Source of the DNA: Agarivorans aestuarii | GTDB lineage: Bacteria > Pseudomonadota > Gammaproteobacteria > Enterobacterales > Celerinatantimonadaceae | Assembly (NCBI RefSeq): GCF_019670125.1 | Contig: NZ_AP023033.1 | Location: 1,310,501-1,374,500 of the forward strand | Length of the DNA: 64,000 nucleotides | Direction of reading: 5' to 3' | Shown: piece after piece, positions 39,813 through 48,681 of the stretch | Layout: each line of letters opens with the position of its first letter | How positions within the stretch are numbered: the stretch's first letter is position 1 | Notes under the pieces: model-generated | Seen by the model: only the letters and a program-made list of their open reading frames with translations | Told to the model about the DNA's origin: nothing | Databases searched by the model: none | Made by a program: the position numbers and the translations under genes

Positions 39813-40529
39813 ATGAAGCCGGCGAAAATTCGTGAAGTAATTGCAAGCCCTGACTTCTGGCAAGATTTGCCATTAGGCGATTGGTTAATGGAGCAACAAC
39901 AAAGTTTGCTTGACCAGCACCTGCCTGTGGCCTTTGGCTATCACATGCTAAAACTGGGCAATTTGAGCGCTCAACTAAACTGTCATGCCTCGATGATTCG
40001 TCATCAATTAAATGTGGGTAAACAAGGACACTTAATTGGTTTGCGAGCTCACCCCGAGCAATTACCTTTTCAAGAAAGCAGCATCGATTTATGCTTGCTA
40101 GCCCACAGTTTAGATTTTTCTAAAGATCCCCATCAAATGTTGCGAGAGGTAGAGCGAGTACTCACTGCCGATGGTTACGTGATTATTAGCGGTTTTAATC
40201 CATTTAGCTTGTTGGGCATGCGTCGTTATTTTCCCTTCAGAAAACGTGGAATGCCTTGGTCGTGTCGCATGTTTACCCCTGCACGGGTGAAGGATTGGTT
40301 AAACTTATTAGGTTTTGAAGTGCTTAATGATGAGCGTTTTGCTTACTCTTCGTTCGTAAATAGCAGGCCAGCACCACAATGGTTTGAGCGCTGGGGCAAG
40401 CGTTACTTTCGTGCCACGGCTTCAGCGTATTTTATAGTGGCACGCAAGCGCCGCGCACCACTAACCCCGGTTAAAAAAGCCTGGAGAGTGAAACAACGCA
40501 TTCCGGTGCCTTCGTCAATTAGTGGCTAA
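39813..40529 (+). CDS. yafS: SAM-dependent methyltransferase-like protein (YafS-like)
   Basis: The 238-residue protein has a Methyltransf_11-type core with [47 protein letters not shown], matching post-I, II and III motifs. The usual Gly-rich motif I (GxGxG) is not obvious; [15 protein letters not shown] stands in its place. E. coli yafS sits at the same position between gloB and rnhA. ATG at 39813 has GGGGA 4 nt upstream; a TTG one codon before is also possible. Its last 4 bases overlap the convergent rnhA stop. The substrate is unknown. Confidence 0.82.
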   Translation: MKPAKIREVIASPDFWQDLPLGDWLMEQQQSLLDQHLPVAFGYHMLKLGNLSAQLNCHASMIRHQLNVGKQGHLIGLRAHPEQLPFQESSIDLCLLAHSLDFSKDPHQMLREVERVLTADGYVIISGFNPFSLLGMRRYFPFRKRGMPWSCRMFTPARVKDWLNLLGFEVLNDERFAYSSFVNSRPAPQWFERWGKRYFRATASAYFIVARKRRAPLTPVKKAWRVKQRIPVPSSISG

Positions 40530-40996
40530 GTAAGTTGCTCGTAGGCTTCATCAATTAAGTTTGCTTTGTTGCTGGCGGCTTCTCGGGCCAAGTCATCTAC
40601 GCGTTCATTCTCAGGATGGCCAGCGTGGCCTTTTACCCAATGCCATTCTACTTGATGGTGCTGGCAGGCTGCATCTAAGCGCTTCCATAGGTCGGCATTT
40701 TTCACCTCGGCCTTTGCTGCGGTTTTCCAGCCTCGCTTTTTCCAGTTGTGGATCCACTGGGTAATGCCTTGGCGAACATATTGGCTGTCGGTGGTTAGTA
40801 TCACTTTACAGTTTTGAGTTAGGCTTTCTAGGCCAATGATGGCGGCGAGCATCTCCATGCGGTTATTAGTAGTAAGTCGGTATCCTTGGCTAAGCTCTTT
40901 GCGATGCTCTTGGTATACCAATAAAGCGCCATAACCTCCTGGTCCCGGATTACCTAAACATGAGCCGTCGGTAAACAAGTGGACTTCTTTTGCCAT
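40526..40996 (-). CDS. rnhA: Ribonuclease HI
   Basis: RNase HI degrades the RNA strand of RNA-DNA hybrids. The 156 residues contain all four catalytic acids: Asp in [11 protein letters not shown], Glu in NRMEM, Asp in TTDSQYV and Asp in ENERVDDLA. The [11 protein letters not shown] loop carries the assisting His. ATG start. Divergent from dnaQ with only 51 bp between starts, so their promoters must overlap, as known in E. coli. Confidence 0.98.
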   Translation of the reverse strand: MAKEVHLFTDGSCLGNPGPGGYGALLVYQEHRKELSQGYRLTTNNRMEMLAAIIGLESLTQNCKVILTTDSQYVRQGITQWIHNWKKRGWKTAAKAEVKNADLWKRLDAACQHHQVEWHWVKGHAGHPENERVDDLAREAASNKANLIDEAYEQLT

Positions 40997-41047
40997 ATTT
41001 TTGTTAAACTTGCAGGATTATCTGCTTAGTGTCGCATAGGAGCTGTT

Positions 41048-41824
41048 GTGAACCAATCCAAGAACCATCGCTTAATTGTATTTGATACTGAAACCACCGG
41101 TATGAATGACAGCGGTGGACCTATTTATCAAGGCCATAGAGTCATTGAAATTGGTTGTGTGGAAGTGATAGACCGCAAACTAACAGGCAATACTTTTCAC
41201 GTTTATATCAACCCTGAGCAGTTGATTGATGAAGAGGCAATTCAAGTTCACGGCATTACCGATGACTTTGTGGCAGACAAGCCTTTGTTTAGAGACGTTG
41301 CTCATGACTTTGTCGAGTTCATCCGTGGCGGTGAGCTGGTGGCACATAACGCAAACTTCGATATTAGCTTCCTTGATCACGAGTTTGAGATGATGTCGCG
41401 CACCTTAGCTAAAGCGATGCCCAAATGTGCCGATATCTGTACTATCACCGATTCATTATTGGTGGCTCGACGTGGTGAGTATAATAAGCGTGAAGTTCAA
41501 ATGGCTGGCAATAAGCCGCTGCCTTCACGTAAAAACTTAGACTCCTTAAGTGACTACTATGGCGTAGACCGTACATCAAGGACTTACCACGGCGCATTAT
41601 TGGATGCCGAATTGCTAGCCGACGTTTTCTTAAAAATGACCGGTGGCCAAAATAAACTGAACTTAAAGCAAAAAGGCAGTGGTGATGGCGTGGGAGTGCG
41701 CTTAGTGGATAGTAATAGAGCACCGTTGAAAGTGGTATTTGCCACCGAACAAGAACTAAGTGCTCACCAAGAACGCTTAGACCTTGTTGAAAAGAAGGGA
41801 GGCCAGTGTCGCTGGCGCAATTAA
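41048..41824 (+). CDS. dnaQ: DNA polymerase III epsilon subunit (proofreading exonuclease)
   Basis: DnaQ is the 3'-5' exonuclease of the replicative polymerase core. The 258 residues have ExoI FDTETTG (Asp and Glu), ExoII VAHNANFDISFL and ExoIII-epsilon YHGALLDAELLADV (His and Asp). The variable C-terminal segment (about 185-258) would bind the alpha subunit. GTG start, with AGGAG 5 nt upstream. Its 3' end overlaps the start of the next gene by 19 bases, indicating coupling. Confidence 0.97.
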   Translation: MNQSKNHRLIVFDTETTGMNDSGGPIYQGHRVIEIGCVEVIDRKLTGNTFHVYINPEQLIDEEAIQVHGITDDFVADKPLFRDVAHDFVEFIRGGELVAHNANFDISFLDHEFEMMSRTLAKAMPKCADICTITDSLLVARRGEYNKREVQMAGNKPLPSRKNLDSLSDYYGVDRTSRTYHGALLDAELLADVFLKMTGGQNKLNLKQKGSGDGVGVRLVDSNRAPLKVVFATEQELSAHQERLDLVEKKGGQCRWRN

Positions 41825-43080
41825 ACTTGATGATAAAAAAAATATTGTGGTTATTGTTGTGTGTAGTGATACCTGTTCAAGCGTCAACCATTTTCGAAAA
41901 TCGAGATATTCCTTTAATCGATAATCGTTTTCGCCTCGATCAAACTATTGATAAGGCGACCTTCCTTTTATATCGCTCTCCTGGTTCACCCGCCGCGATT
42001 TTGGTACGCCCCGATGGTAGCAAAATTTATGCTTGGGACGTGCCCAAAAATGTCAGTTGGTTAGAAACTGACGAACTTGACATTGTGACCATTGAAAAAC
42101 CGATGCGTGGCCCATGGCAGGCGGTGGCCGAAAACAAAGGCCGAAACCGAGTTCGTATCCTTAGTGACATTGAGTTAACGGTAGACCCGATCCCTCACCA
42201 ACTCTATCAAGGAGAGCGCCTGCGAGTGACCGCACGCCTCAGTAGCAAAGGGGAGCGGATTGACTTAGAGGTTATGCTACAAGAAGCCCTAATGAACGTT
42301 GCTTTGATGCGTCAACAGCTACTTGAAGATCAAACTGTAGAAGTACGCCGTGATGAACTGGGCAAGTTTTTTGATGATGGCAAAAACTATGATGAATATG
42401 CCGATGACAGCGTGTTTACCACCTATATCAAGCTAGAAGCTCGCCCTGGCAAGTACGAAATGATCATTAGCACCTTAAACCAGATTTTTACTCGTGCTCA
42501 AATCTCTCCGGTGCTGGTATACCCCAATCCAGTAGAAATAAAGGTTATGTCGCCAAAAGACGAAGAGCGTCAAGCAAGAATGGCCTTGGTAATAGATACT
42601 GATGAAATTCGGCCTGAGACGGTAGTGATCAGCGGTAAGGTTTATAACAATGTGGGTTGGGAGCAAGATTTTCAAACCTATGCTGAAAGCGATGAGTTTA
42701 CCGTAGACCTCCCCACACCCACCGAACAAGGGCGCTATCGTGTTATGGGTACTTTGTTGGCGACCACTATTCAAAATAGAGAGATTGTGATCGATTTGCC
42801 CGAGGAGGATTTTGTGATCCTTCCTCCGCCACCGCCGCCGGAGCCTGTTGAAATTAAAGAGGTAGTGGTTCCTGAACCTGAGATGTCTTTGTGGTTAGTG
42901 ATTCTGCTTTATGTATTTGGTTTCTTATTGGTAGCAGGCTTAGCTTTTGGCTTTATTTGGTGGCGAAAACGTAAGGCTTTTGAGGCGGCATTAAAAGGGG
43001 CTAGAGAAGCCCCTGCAGCAGAGCCAAGCGAGGAACCTAAAATGGACGAAGCCAACAGCTTAAAAATGCCGTCAGAGTGA
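41806..43080 (+). CDS. TIGR03503-type membrane-anchored periplasmic protein of unknown function
   Basis: The 424-residue protein has an N-terminal signal sequence (IKKILWLLLCVVIPVQAS), a large beta-rich periplasmic part (about 30-335), a Pro hinge LPPPPPPEPVEIKEVVVPEPE, one C-terminal membrane helix (about 364-388) and a short charged cytoplasmic tail. This architecture and its place after dnaQ fit the TIGR03503 family described from Vibrio and Shewanella; I assign it from memory of that family, not by a search. GTG at 41806 has GGGAGG only 3 nt upstream; ATG at 41830 is the alternative and gives a cleaner signal peptide. Function is unknown. Confidence 0.78.
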   Translation: MSLAQLNLMIKKILWLLLCVVIPVQASTIFENRDIPLIDNRFRLDQTIDKATFLLYRSPGSPAAILVRPDGSKIYAWDVPKNVSWLETDELDIVTIEKPMRGPWQAVAENKGRNRVRILSDIELTVDPIPHQLYQGERLRVTARLSSKGERIDLEVMLQEALMNVALMRQQLLEDQTVEVRRDELGKFFDDGKNYDEYADDSVFTTYIKLEARPGKYEMIISTLNQIFTRAQISPVLVYPNPVEIKVMSPKDEERQARMALVIDTDEIRPETVVISGKVYNNVGWEQDFQTYAESDEFTVDLPTPTEQGRYRVMGTLLATTIQNREIVIDLPEEDFVILPPPPPPEPVEIKEVVVPEPEMSLWLVILLYVFGFLLVAGLAFGFIWWRKRKAFEAALKGAREAPAAEPSEEPKMDEANSLKMPSE

Positions 43081-43168
43081 TTTATAGGCGGCTTTGGCTA
43101 AAAGCTCGACGCTTTGGCTAAAACATCAGCGCTTGAACGGATTTTTAAAGAAATAAGACAATTCTTTG

Positions 43169-43197
43169 TTGACTCGTAATAGGCATAACCGTATTAT
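43169..43197 (+). promoter_or_regulatory. Strong promoter of the tRNA-Asp array
   Basis: TTGACT (43169-43174), a 17-bp spacer and TATTAT (43192-43197) precede a GC-rich discriminator (CTGCGCCGCACC), the type linked to stringent control of stable RNA. The first tRNA begins 29 nt after the -10. Confidence 0.8.
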
Positions 43198-43226
43198 CTG
43201 CGCCGCACCAGACGAGATGGTTCTGC

Positions 43227-43303
43227 GGAGTGGTAGTTCAGTTGGTTAGAATACCGGCCTGTCACGCCGGGGGTCGCGGGTTCGAGTCCCGTCCACTCCG
43301 CCA
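43227..43303 (+). tRNA. tRNA-Asp (anticodon GTC), copy 1, CCA encoded
   Basis: A 77-nt tRNA: acceptor GGAGTGG/CCACTCC, discriminator G, encoded CCA, anticodon loop CTGTCAC giving GTC on stem CCGGC/GCCGG, T loop TTCGAGT. First of four identical copies read from one promoter. Confidence 0.97.
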
Positions 43304-43339
43304 AGTCTGTTTAGTCTGTGTGTAATGTTTCGATGTAGC

Positions 43340-43416
43340 GGAGTGGTAGTTCAGTTGGTTAGAATACCGGCCTGTCACGCCGGGGGTCGCGGGTTCGAGT
43401 CCCGTCCACTCCGCCA
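43340..43416 (+). tRNA. tRNA-Asp (anticodon GTC), copy 2, CCA encoded
   Basis: Identical over all 77 bases to copy 1; separated from it by a 36-nt spacer of unrelated sequence. Confidence 0.97.
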
Positions 43417-43439
43417 ACGACGAAACAATTTAATGCGTA

Positions 43440-43516
43440 GGAGTGGTAGTTCAGTTGGTTAGAATACCGGCCTGTCACGCCGGGGGTCGCGGGTTCGAGT
43501 CCCGTCCACTCCGCCA
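43440..43516 (+). tRNA. tRNA-Asp (anticodon GTC), copy 3, CCA encoded
   Basis: Identical to copies 1 and 2; separated from copy 2 by a 23-nt spacer. Confidence 0.97.
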
Positions 43517-43555
43517 GCATTAAAGTAGTAATACAATCGTGACGTTAGTATATGC

Positions 43556-43632
43556 GGAGTGGTAGTTCAGTTGGTTAGAATACCGGCCTGTCACGCCGGG
43601 GGTCGCGGGTTCGAGTCCCGTCCACTCCGCCA
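43556..43632 (+). tRNA. tRNA-Asp (anticodon GTC), copy 4, CCA encoded
   Basis: Identical to the other three; separated from copy 3 by a 39-nt spacer and followed within 16 nt by the array terminator. Confidence 0.97.
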
Positions 43633-43647
43633 CTACTAAACATTAGG

Positions 43648-43669
43648 CCTCGTTAAGCGAGGTTTTTTT
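43648..43669 (+). terminator. Terminator of the tRNA-Asp array
   Basis: CCTCG/CGAGG with a 5-nt loop and a T7 tail close the tRNA transcript. Confidence 0.85.
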
Positions 43670-43725
43670 GTATCTGCGATTTGAGTTTTCGGCTTTAAGT
43701 CTCGCTCAAAGCCTTGAGCAACTAA

Positions 43726-45252
43726 CTAGTCTTGGTACTTATCTCTGATTTGCGCGAATTGTGCGAAGTTGTTAAGCAGGGCATCTACCAGCTGTGGATC
43801 AAACTGTTTACCACGTTGCTCTTCTAAGTACTTAATAATCTGTTGGTCATCCCAAGCATTTTTGTAACAACGAATACTGCCTAGGGCGTCAAATACGTCA
43901 GCTATAGCGGTTAAACGGCCGCTAATCGGAATATCTTCGCCTTTTAAGCCTCTTGGGTAACCATTGCCATCCCATTTCTCGTGGTGAGAGCCAGCAATTT
44001 CTGAAGCCAGTTGCATGACTTCAATATTTGAGTCTTTAAGCATGTTTTCGCCAATTGCTGCATGGGTTTGCATTACTTCCCACTCTTCGGCAGTTAACTT
44101 ACCCGGTTTATGTAATATTGCATCAGGAATGGCCACCTTGCCTACATCGTGTAACGGTGAAGCTAACTTTAGCTGTTCTACCTTCATTGCAGGTAAGCCA
44201 AGTAACTCGGCGAGTAAGGCAGTAAACAGAGCTACTCGACGTACGTGCATGCCAGATTCTTTAGAGCGGGTTTCTACAATTTCACCCAAGCGATACAGCA
44301 CTTCTTTTTGGTTGGTGCTAATCACTTCGTTAAGGCGAATGTTTTCCAAGGCAACCACTATGTTTTCGCTAAGCAGGTTGATGAAGTGTTGATCCGCTTG
44401 GTTAAAAGGGGTATTTCTGGTGATATAAAACAATAAGTTGTAAGCGCTGTTTTCACAGTAAATCGCTAAAGCGTTGTCTTTAAATACATTGGTTTTTTGA
44501 TCTATTGCTTGGCTGAATATCTGTTGCTGCGCGTTAGGGAATTCTGATAACTGCTGGTGTGCTTTACTGGGGCGCTGTTGTCCTTGGTAAGCCAATAGTT
44601 GTAGTTGGGTTGAATTAACCTGGTAGGCGTATTGTTCAACTTGATAAATACAGCTATCTTCCAAATTTAGAATGACAGCCAGCTGTTCTAGGGCGCCTTC
44701 CACAAAGGTGAAAAGGGCGTTTTTTTCAAAAATACCTCTAGAGGCTTTAACTACCTTTTCTAAGCCAAGTTTGTGCTTTTCTAGCGAACAAATATCGCGG
44801 TAAGAGCGTAAGCTTGCTCTAATAAGGGTGCGTAGCTTTTGCGAGGTAAGCTCGGTTTTGTCCTTATAGTCGTTAATGTCGTAGTTTTCTACCACTTCAT
44901 CTTCGGGGGCCTGTCCTGGCTGACCTGTTCGCAGCACAATGCGAACGCTTTGATTGTTAAGTTCTTGGCGAATATGACGAACTAGGCATAAGCCTGCATC
45001 GTCGGTCTCCATGACAACATCCAGCAGCACTAAGGCAATGTCGGAATGTTCTGCCAATATCCGTTTGGCTTCTTGAGCAGAGTTGGCATGCAAAAACAGT
45101 ATCGATTTATTATCAAAAACAAACTGAGACAGGGTCATACTGGTGATGTGGTGAACTTCCGGCTCATCGTCAACCACTAACAACTTCCATTGTTCGCCCT
45201 GCTCTTGAGTCTCGTTGGCTGAGTCATCTAGTAAAAAGATGTCGTCGCTCAT
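43726..45252 (-). CDS. Response regulator with DUF3369 and HD-GYP c-di-GMP phosphodiesterase domains
   Basis: The 508 residues begin with a receiver domain (about 20-150: acidic pocket in VVDDEPE, phosphoacceptor Asp in LVLLDVVME, Lys in DYKDKTEL). A DUF3369 region (about 150-320) follows, then an HD-GYP domain (about 330-500) with HDVGKVAIPD (His368-Asp369), a HAAIGENML helix and HHEKWDGNGYPRG, so the GYP motif is intact and c-di-GMP hydrolysis is likely. No sensor kinase lies next to it, so it is an orphan regulator. ATG start, monocistronic. Confidence 0.93.
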   Translation of the reverse strand: MSDDIFLLDDSANETQEQGEQWKLLVVDDEPEVHHITSMTLSQFVFDNKSILFLHANSAQEAKRILAEHSDIALVLLDVVMETDDAGLCLVRHIRQELNNQSVRIVLRTGQPGQAPEDEVVENYDINDYKDKTELTSQKLRTLIRASLRSYRDICSLEKHKLGLEKVVKASRGIFEKNALFTFVEGALEQLAVILNLEDSCIYQVEQYAYQVNSTQLQLLAYQGQQRPSKAHQQLSEFPNAQQQIFSQAIDQKTNVFKDNALAIYCENSAYNLLFYITRNTPFNQADQHFINLLSENIVVALENIRLNEVISTNQKEVLYRLGEIVETRSKESGMHVRRVALFTALLAELLGLPAMKVEQLKLASPLHDVGKVAIPDAILHKPGKLTAEEWEVMQTHAAIGENMLKDSNIEVMQLASEIAGSHHEKWDGNGYPRGLKGEDIPISGRLTAIADVFDALGSIRCYKNAWDDQQIIKYLEEQRGKQFDPQLVDALLNNFAQFAQIRDKYQD

Positions 45253-45330
45253 GCGCTATCCATTGCTTATGCTTTTCTTAAGTTAAGTGTATTTTAGACT
45301 CAAATTCAATGCCTTGCTTGGGATACTGAT

Positions 45331-45360
45331 AAAAAAAGCGAGCTAAATCAGCTCGCTTTT
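45331..45360 (-). terminator. Intrinsic terminator of fadE
   Basis: The 8-bp stem AGCGAGCT/AGCTCGCT with a 5-nt loop gives, on minus, a T7 tail. It lies just after the fadE stop and before the HD-GYP gene. Confidence 0.88.
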
Positions 45361-45382
45361 GTGGTTTTACTGAACTTAAGCC

Positions 45383-47854
45383 TTAGGCTACTGAATCTAG
45401 ATCTGCAGCACCTGTCTTTGGTAAGCTCGGGCGATTCTCTAACTGCTGATGATCAAAGTCGTCAACGTTAATTGCCGCTAACCTGCCTTGCTCTGTTCTG
45501 TGCATTAAGGCTGCTTCGTCGGCGTTTATAGCACCAAGCTTTATCCCTTCATCGGCTAATTTATCAAGCTGGGTAAAGGGGCGTTTTTCGCCCAGAGCTT
45601 TACACACTTTGTCGTAAAGTGCTTCGCAAGCTAATACATCTTCTAAGGTTTGCTCTAGTTCACCATACACATTACCTTCTACGCGGCTATCAAATCGCCC
45701 TTGTCCTACGCGATTACGGGTTTCGCTTGGCTCTTGTAGGATTCGAGCAAGTTTGTGGTCAAGTACATCACTTGGCGCATGGAAAGGCTTACCTAGTGGG
45801 AACATTACTAAACGCATTGCTTTACCTACCCATTTATTAGGGAAGTTAAGCAGCAATTCATCTAAGGCGTTTTGTAATTGAAACAATGAGTCTTGCATGC
45901 TCCAGTGAAGTAGCGGTAAATCTTCTTGCTTGCGGCCGTCATCGTCAAAGCGTTTTAATGTGGCCGAGCTTAAGTAAAGCTGGCTGAGCATATCGCCTAA
46001 ACGAGCCGATACACGTTCTTTACGTTTTAAGTTGCCGCCTAGGGTACCCATAGCAACGTCAGATAGCAGTGCCAAGTTACTACTAAAGCGGGTTAGTTGT
46101 TTGTAGTAGGGGGCTGTTTGGTCGGAGTAAGGCGTGCTAATTAAGCTATTGCTGGTTAGGCCAAACCAAAAGCTGCGTACAAAATTGCTGGTGGCAAAAC
46201 CAAGATGACTAAACAGTGCTTTATCAAATTGTTTCAAGCCTTGGCTAAAGTCTGGATGTTGAGCCGCTTCCATCTCACTAAGCACATAAGGGTGGCAGCG
46301 AATAGCCCCTTGTCCGTAAATAATCATGCTACGGGTTAAAATGTTTGCCCCTTCCACCGTAATCGCGATAGGCGCACCTTGATAAGAACGCGCGAGGAAG
46401 TTCTTAGGCCCCAAGCAAATGCCTTTACCGCCAACTACATCCATTGCGTCTATGCTGGCGCGCTGGCCACGGTGAGTGAGGTGGTATTTTACTATCGCCG
46501 AGATAACCGATGGTTTTTCGCCTAAGTCGATGGCGGTTACGGTTAAATCAGAAGCCGCCCCCATCATGTAAGCATTACCGGCCAAACGGGCTAATGGTTC
46601 TTCCACTCCCTCCATTTTACCAATGGGCAGTTTGAACTGACGACGAATGCGCGCGTAAGCACCGGTTGCTAATGCCGCGTTTTTAATTCCGCCAGTGGCG
46701 CTAGATGGCAAAGTAATACCACGGCCAACTGATAAACATTCCACCAACATGCGCCAGCCTTGGCCTGCCATAGCTTTACCACCAATGATGAATTCGATAG
46801 GAACAAACAACTCATTGGCACGGGTTGGACCGTTCATAAAAGGAACATTGAGTGGGAAGTGACGACGACCTACTTCAACACCTTCGATATCGGTTGGAAT
46901 AAGTGCACAAGTAATACCCAACTCTTCTTGCTCACCAATCAATTTATCGGGATCTGACAGTTTGAAAGCAAGACCTAAAATAGTGGCTACGGGCGCTAGG
47001 GTAATGTAGCGCTTGTTCCAGGTGATTTTCATCCCCAGCACTTGTTCGCCTTGCCATTCGCCCATGCACACTACGCCAGCATCGGGAATTGATCCAGCGT
47101 CTGAGCCCGCTTCTGGACTGGTTAAGGCAAAACAAGGGATTTCTTTACCTTCTGCTAAACGAGGTAGGTAATGGTCTTGTTGCTCTTTTGTGCCGTAGTG
47201 TTGCAGTAGTTCACCAGGCCCCAGTGAGTTGGGTACGCCAACGGTACTAGAAAGCACCGCTGAGATACTGGCTAGTTTTTGGAGTACACAGGATTGAGCG
47301 TAAGCTGAAAATTCTAAGCCACCATATTTCTTCTTAATGATCATGGCGAAGAACTTGTGTTCTTTCAAAAAGTCCCAAATCTCTTCTGGTAAGTCTGCTA
47401 ATTCATGGGTGATTTCCCAGTCTTTAGTCATTGCACATACTTGCTCAACCGGACCATCTAGAAAAGCTTGTTCTTCCGCACTAAGGCGTGGAGCAGGGTA
47501 GCTATGTAGTTTTTTCCAATCGGGAGCGCCGCGAAATAGCTCGCCTTCCCACCAAGTGGTACCGGCATCGATGGCTTCTTTCTCGGTACGTGACATCTCC
47601 GGCATTATTTTTTTGAAGATTTTGAACAGTGGTTTAGAGATTAGCTGTTGACGCAAAGGCTTAAAGTTCAAGCCTCCTACAATTAACAAATAGGCTAGCC
47701 AAAATAGCTCGCTAAATGGTGATACAAAACTGTAAGCAACCAGTGAGGCGGTTAGCACTAAGCTAAATGCTAGTAATGAAGCTCTAAAATAAGCGAGGCC
47801 GCCCATCAGTAATAGGCCACCAATGGCAGCAAAAAGGGGTAAGTAACTTTGCAT
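45383..47854 (-). CDS. fadE: Acyl-CoA dehydrogenase FadE
   Basis: FadE does the first oxidation step of fatty acid beta-oxidation. The 823 residues match the large enteric-type FadE. Two N-terminal membrane segments (about 5-25 and 30-65) are followed by [26 protein letters not shown], the acyl-CoA dehydrogenase core (about 130-560; [53 protein letters not shown]) and the DUF1974-type C-terminal part. ATG at 47854 is chosen over a start 22 codons upstream because AGGAGAG lies 5 nt before it. That upstream start would lie beyond the FadR-like operator. Neighbours fadE-gmhA-yafJ match E. coli. Confidence 0.97.
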   Translation of the reverse strand: MQSYLPLFAAIGGLLLMGGLAYFRASLLAFSLVLTASLVAYSFVSPFSELFWLAYLLIVGGLNFKPLRQQLISKPLFKIFKKIMPEMSRTEKEAIDAGTTWWEGELFRGAPDWKKLHSYPAPRLSAEEQAFLDGPVEQVCAMTKDWEITHELADLPEEIWDFLKEHKFFAMIIKKKYGGLEFSAYAQSCVLQKLASISAVLSSTVGVPNSLGPGELLQHYGTKEQQDHYLPRLAEGKEIPCFALTSPEAGSDAGSIPDAGVVCMGEWQGEQVLGMKITWNKRYITLAPVATILGLAFKLSDPDKLIGEQEELGITCALIPTDIEGVEVGRRHFPLNVPFMNGPTRANELFVPIEFIIGGKAMAGQGWRMLVECLSVGRGITLPSSATGGIKNAALATGAYARIRRQFKLPIGKMEGVEEPLARLAGNAYMMGAASDLTVTAIDLGEKPSVISAIVKYHLTHRGQRASIDAMDVVGGKGICLGPKNFLARSYQGAPIAITVEGANILTRSMIIYGQGAIRCHPYVLSEMEAAQHPDFSQGLKQFDKALFSHLGFATSNFVRSFWFGLTSNSLISTPYSDQTAPYYKQLTRFSSNLALLSDVAMGTLGGNLKRKERVSARLGDMLSQLYLSSATLKRFDDDGRKQEDLPLLHWSMQDSLFQLQNALDELLLNFPNKWVGKAMRLVMFPLGKPFHAPSDVLDHKLARILQEPSETRNRVGQGRFDSRVEGNVYGELEQTLEDVLACEALYDKVCKALGEKRPFTQLDKLADEGIKLGAINADEAALMHRTEQGRLAAINVDDFDHQQLENRPSLPKTGAADLDSVA

Positions 47855-47874
47855 CAATCTCTCCTTTGACTTGT

Positions 47875-47891
47875 AAGAGGTCTGACCTCTT
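47875..47891. promoter_or_regulatory. Candidate FadR operator of fadE
   Basis: AAGAGGTCTGACCTCTT is an 8-bp perfect inverted repeat around one central base. It matches the FadR consensus (AACTGGTCNGACCNGTT) at most fixed positions, including the whole GGTC-GACC core. It lies 21 bp upstream of the fadE ATG at the predicted transcription start, where bound FadR would repress. Function is inferred from the E. coli FadR-fadE system. Confidence 0.75.
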
Positions 47892-47898
47892 TGGTGTA

Positions 47899-47927
47899 TT
47901 TGTAACGCAGTGGTTAACAAACTTCAA
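47899..47927 (-). promoter_or_regulatory. Probable fadE promoter
   Basis: On minus, TTGAAG (47922-47927), a 17-bp spacer and TACAAA (47899-47904) match 4 of 6 positions each. The predicted start falls in the FadR-like site. Confidence 0.5.
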
Positions 47928-48069
47928 GTCTTTTACAAAATATCAACATAAGTTTAGCTGTATTTTTTAGTTATCAAATTGAGATATGAGCCAAATAGAA
48001 CGCTGATCCAGACTAAAAAAAACGTTATAGTGTCCAGCTAATAAGCCTTGCCCAGATAAGGGAACCTAG

Positions 48070-48645
48070 ATGAAAAATTTGATAGTTGAAGAGTTACAGG
48101 AAGCGGTAACTGTTCTAAATGCTTTTATTGCCGATGAGAAAAACATTGACGCGATTGAACAAGCGGCTCGTTTGTTAGCCGACAGTTTTAAGCAACAAGG
48201 CAAAGTATTATCTTGTGGTAACGGGGGCTCTCATTGTGATGCCATGCATTTTGCCGAGGAATTAACCGGCCGCTATCGTGAAAACCGTCCTGCCTATCCG
48301 GCTATTGCTATTTCAGACCCTAGCCACTTGTCTTGTGTAAGTAATGATTATGGCTATGAGTATGTGTTCTCTCGTTATATTGAAGGTTTAGGTCAAGCTG
48401 GTGATGTTCTCTTTGGTATTAGTACCAGTGGTAACTCGGGTAATATCATTAAGGCGATAGAAGCGGCTAAAGCCAAAGGCATGAAAGTGATTATTTTGTC
48501 TGGCAAAGATGGTGGCAAAATGGCTGGTCAAGCCGACGTAGAGATCCGCGTGCCACACTTTGGTTTTGCTGACCGTATTCAAGAAATTCATATTAAAGTG
48601 ATTCATATCTTGATTCAGTTAATCGAAAAATACATGGCTGAATAA
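48070..48645 (+). CDS. gmhA: Sedoheptulose-7-phosphate isomerase
   Basis: GmhA (LpcA) makes D-glycero-D-manno-heptose-7-phosphate, the first step to the ADP-heptose of LPS inner core. The 191 residues form one SIS domain, with [28 protein letters not shown], the phosphate-binding [15 protein letters not shown], the zinc and substrate residues in [30 protein letters not shown] with GGGAACC upstream. yafJ follows after 36 nt; both lie after divergent fadE as in E. coli. Confidence 0.97.
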   Translation: MKNLIVEELQEAVTVLNAFIADEKNIDAIEQAARLLADSFKQQGKVLSCGNGGSHCDAMHFAEELTGRYRENRPAYPAIAISDPSHLSCVSNDYGYEYVFSRYIEGLGQAGDVLFGISTSGNSGNIIKAIEAAKAKGMKVIILSGKDGGKMAGQADVEIRVPHFGFADRIQEIHIKVIHILIQLIEKYMAE

Positions 48646-48681
48646 GCCTGTTCATCAGTATTGTAAGTAGCGAGTAGTTGT

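Noticed and set aside
43227-43632. Four regularly spaced repeats resembling a CRISPR array
   Set aside because: The 77-bp repeats fold as tRNA-Asp with encoded CCA; spacers are 23-39 bp and no cas genes are near.
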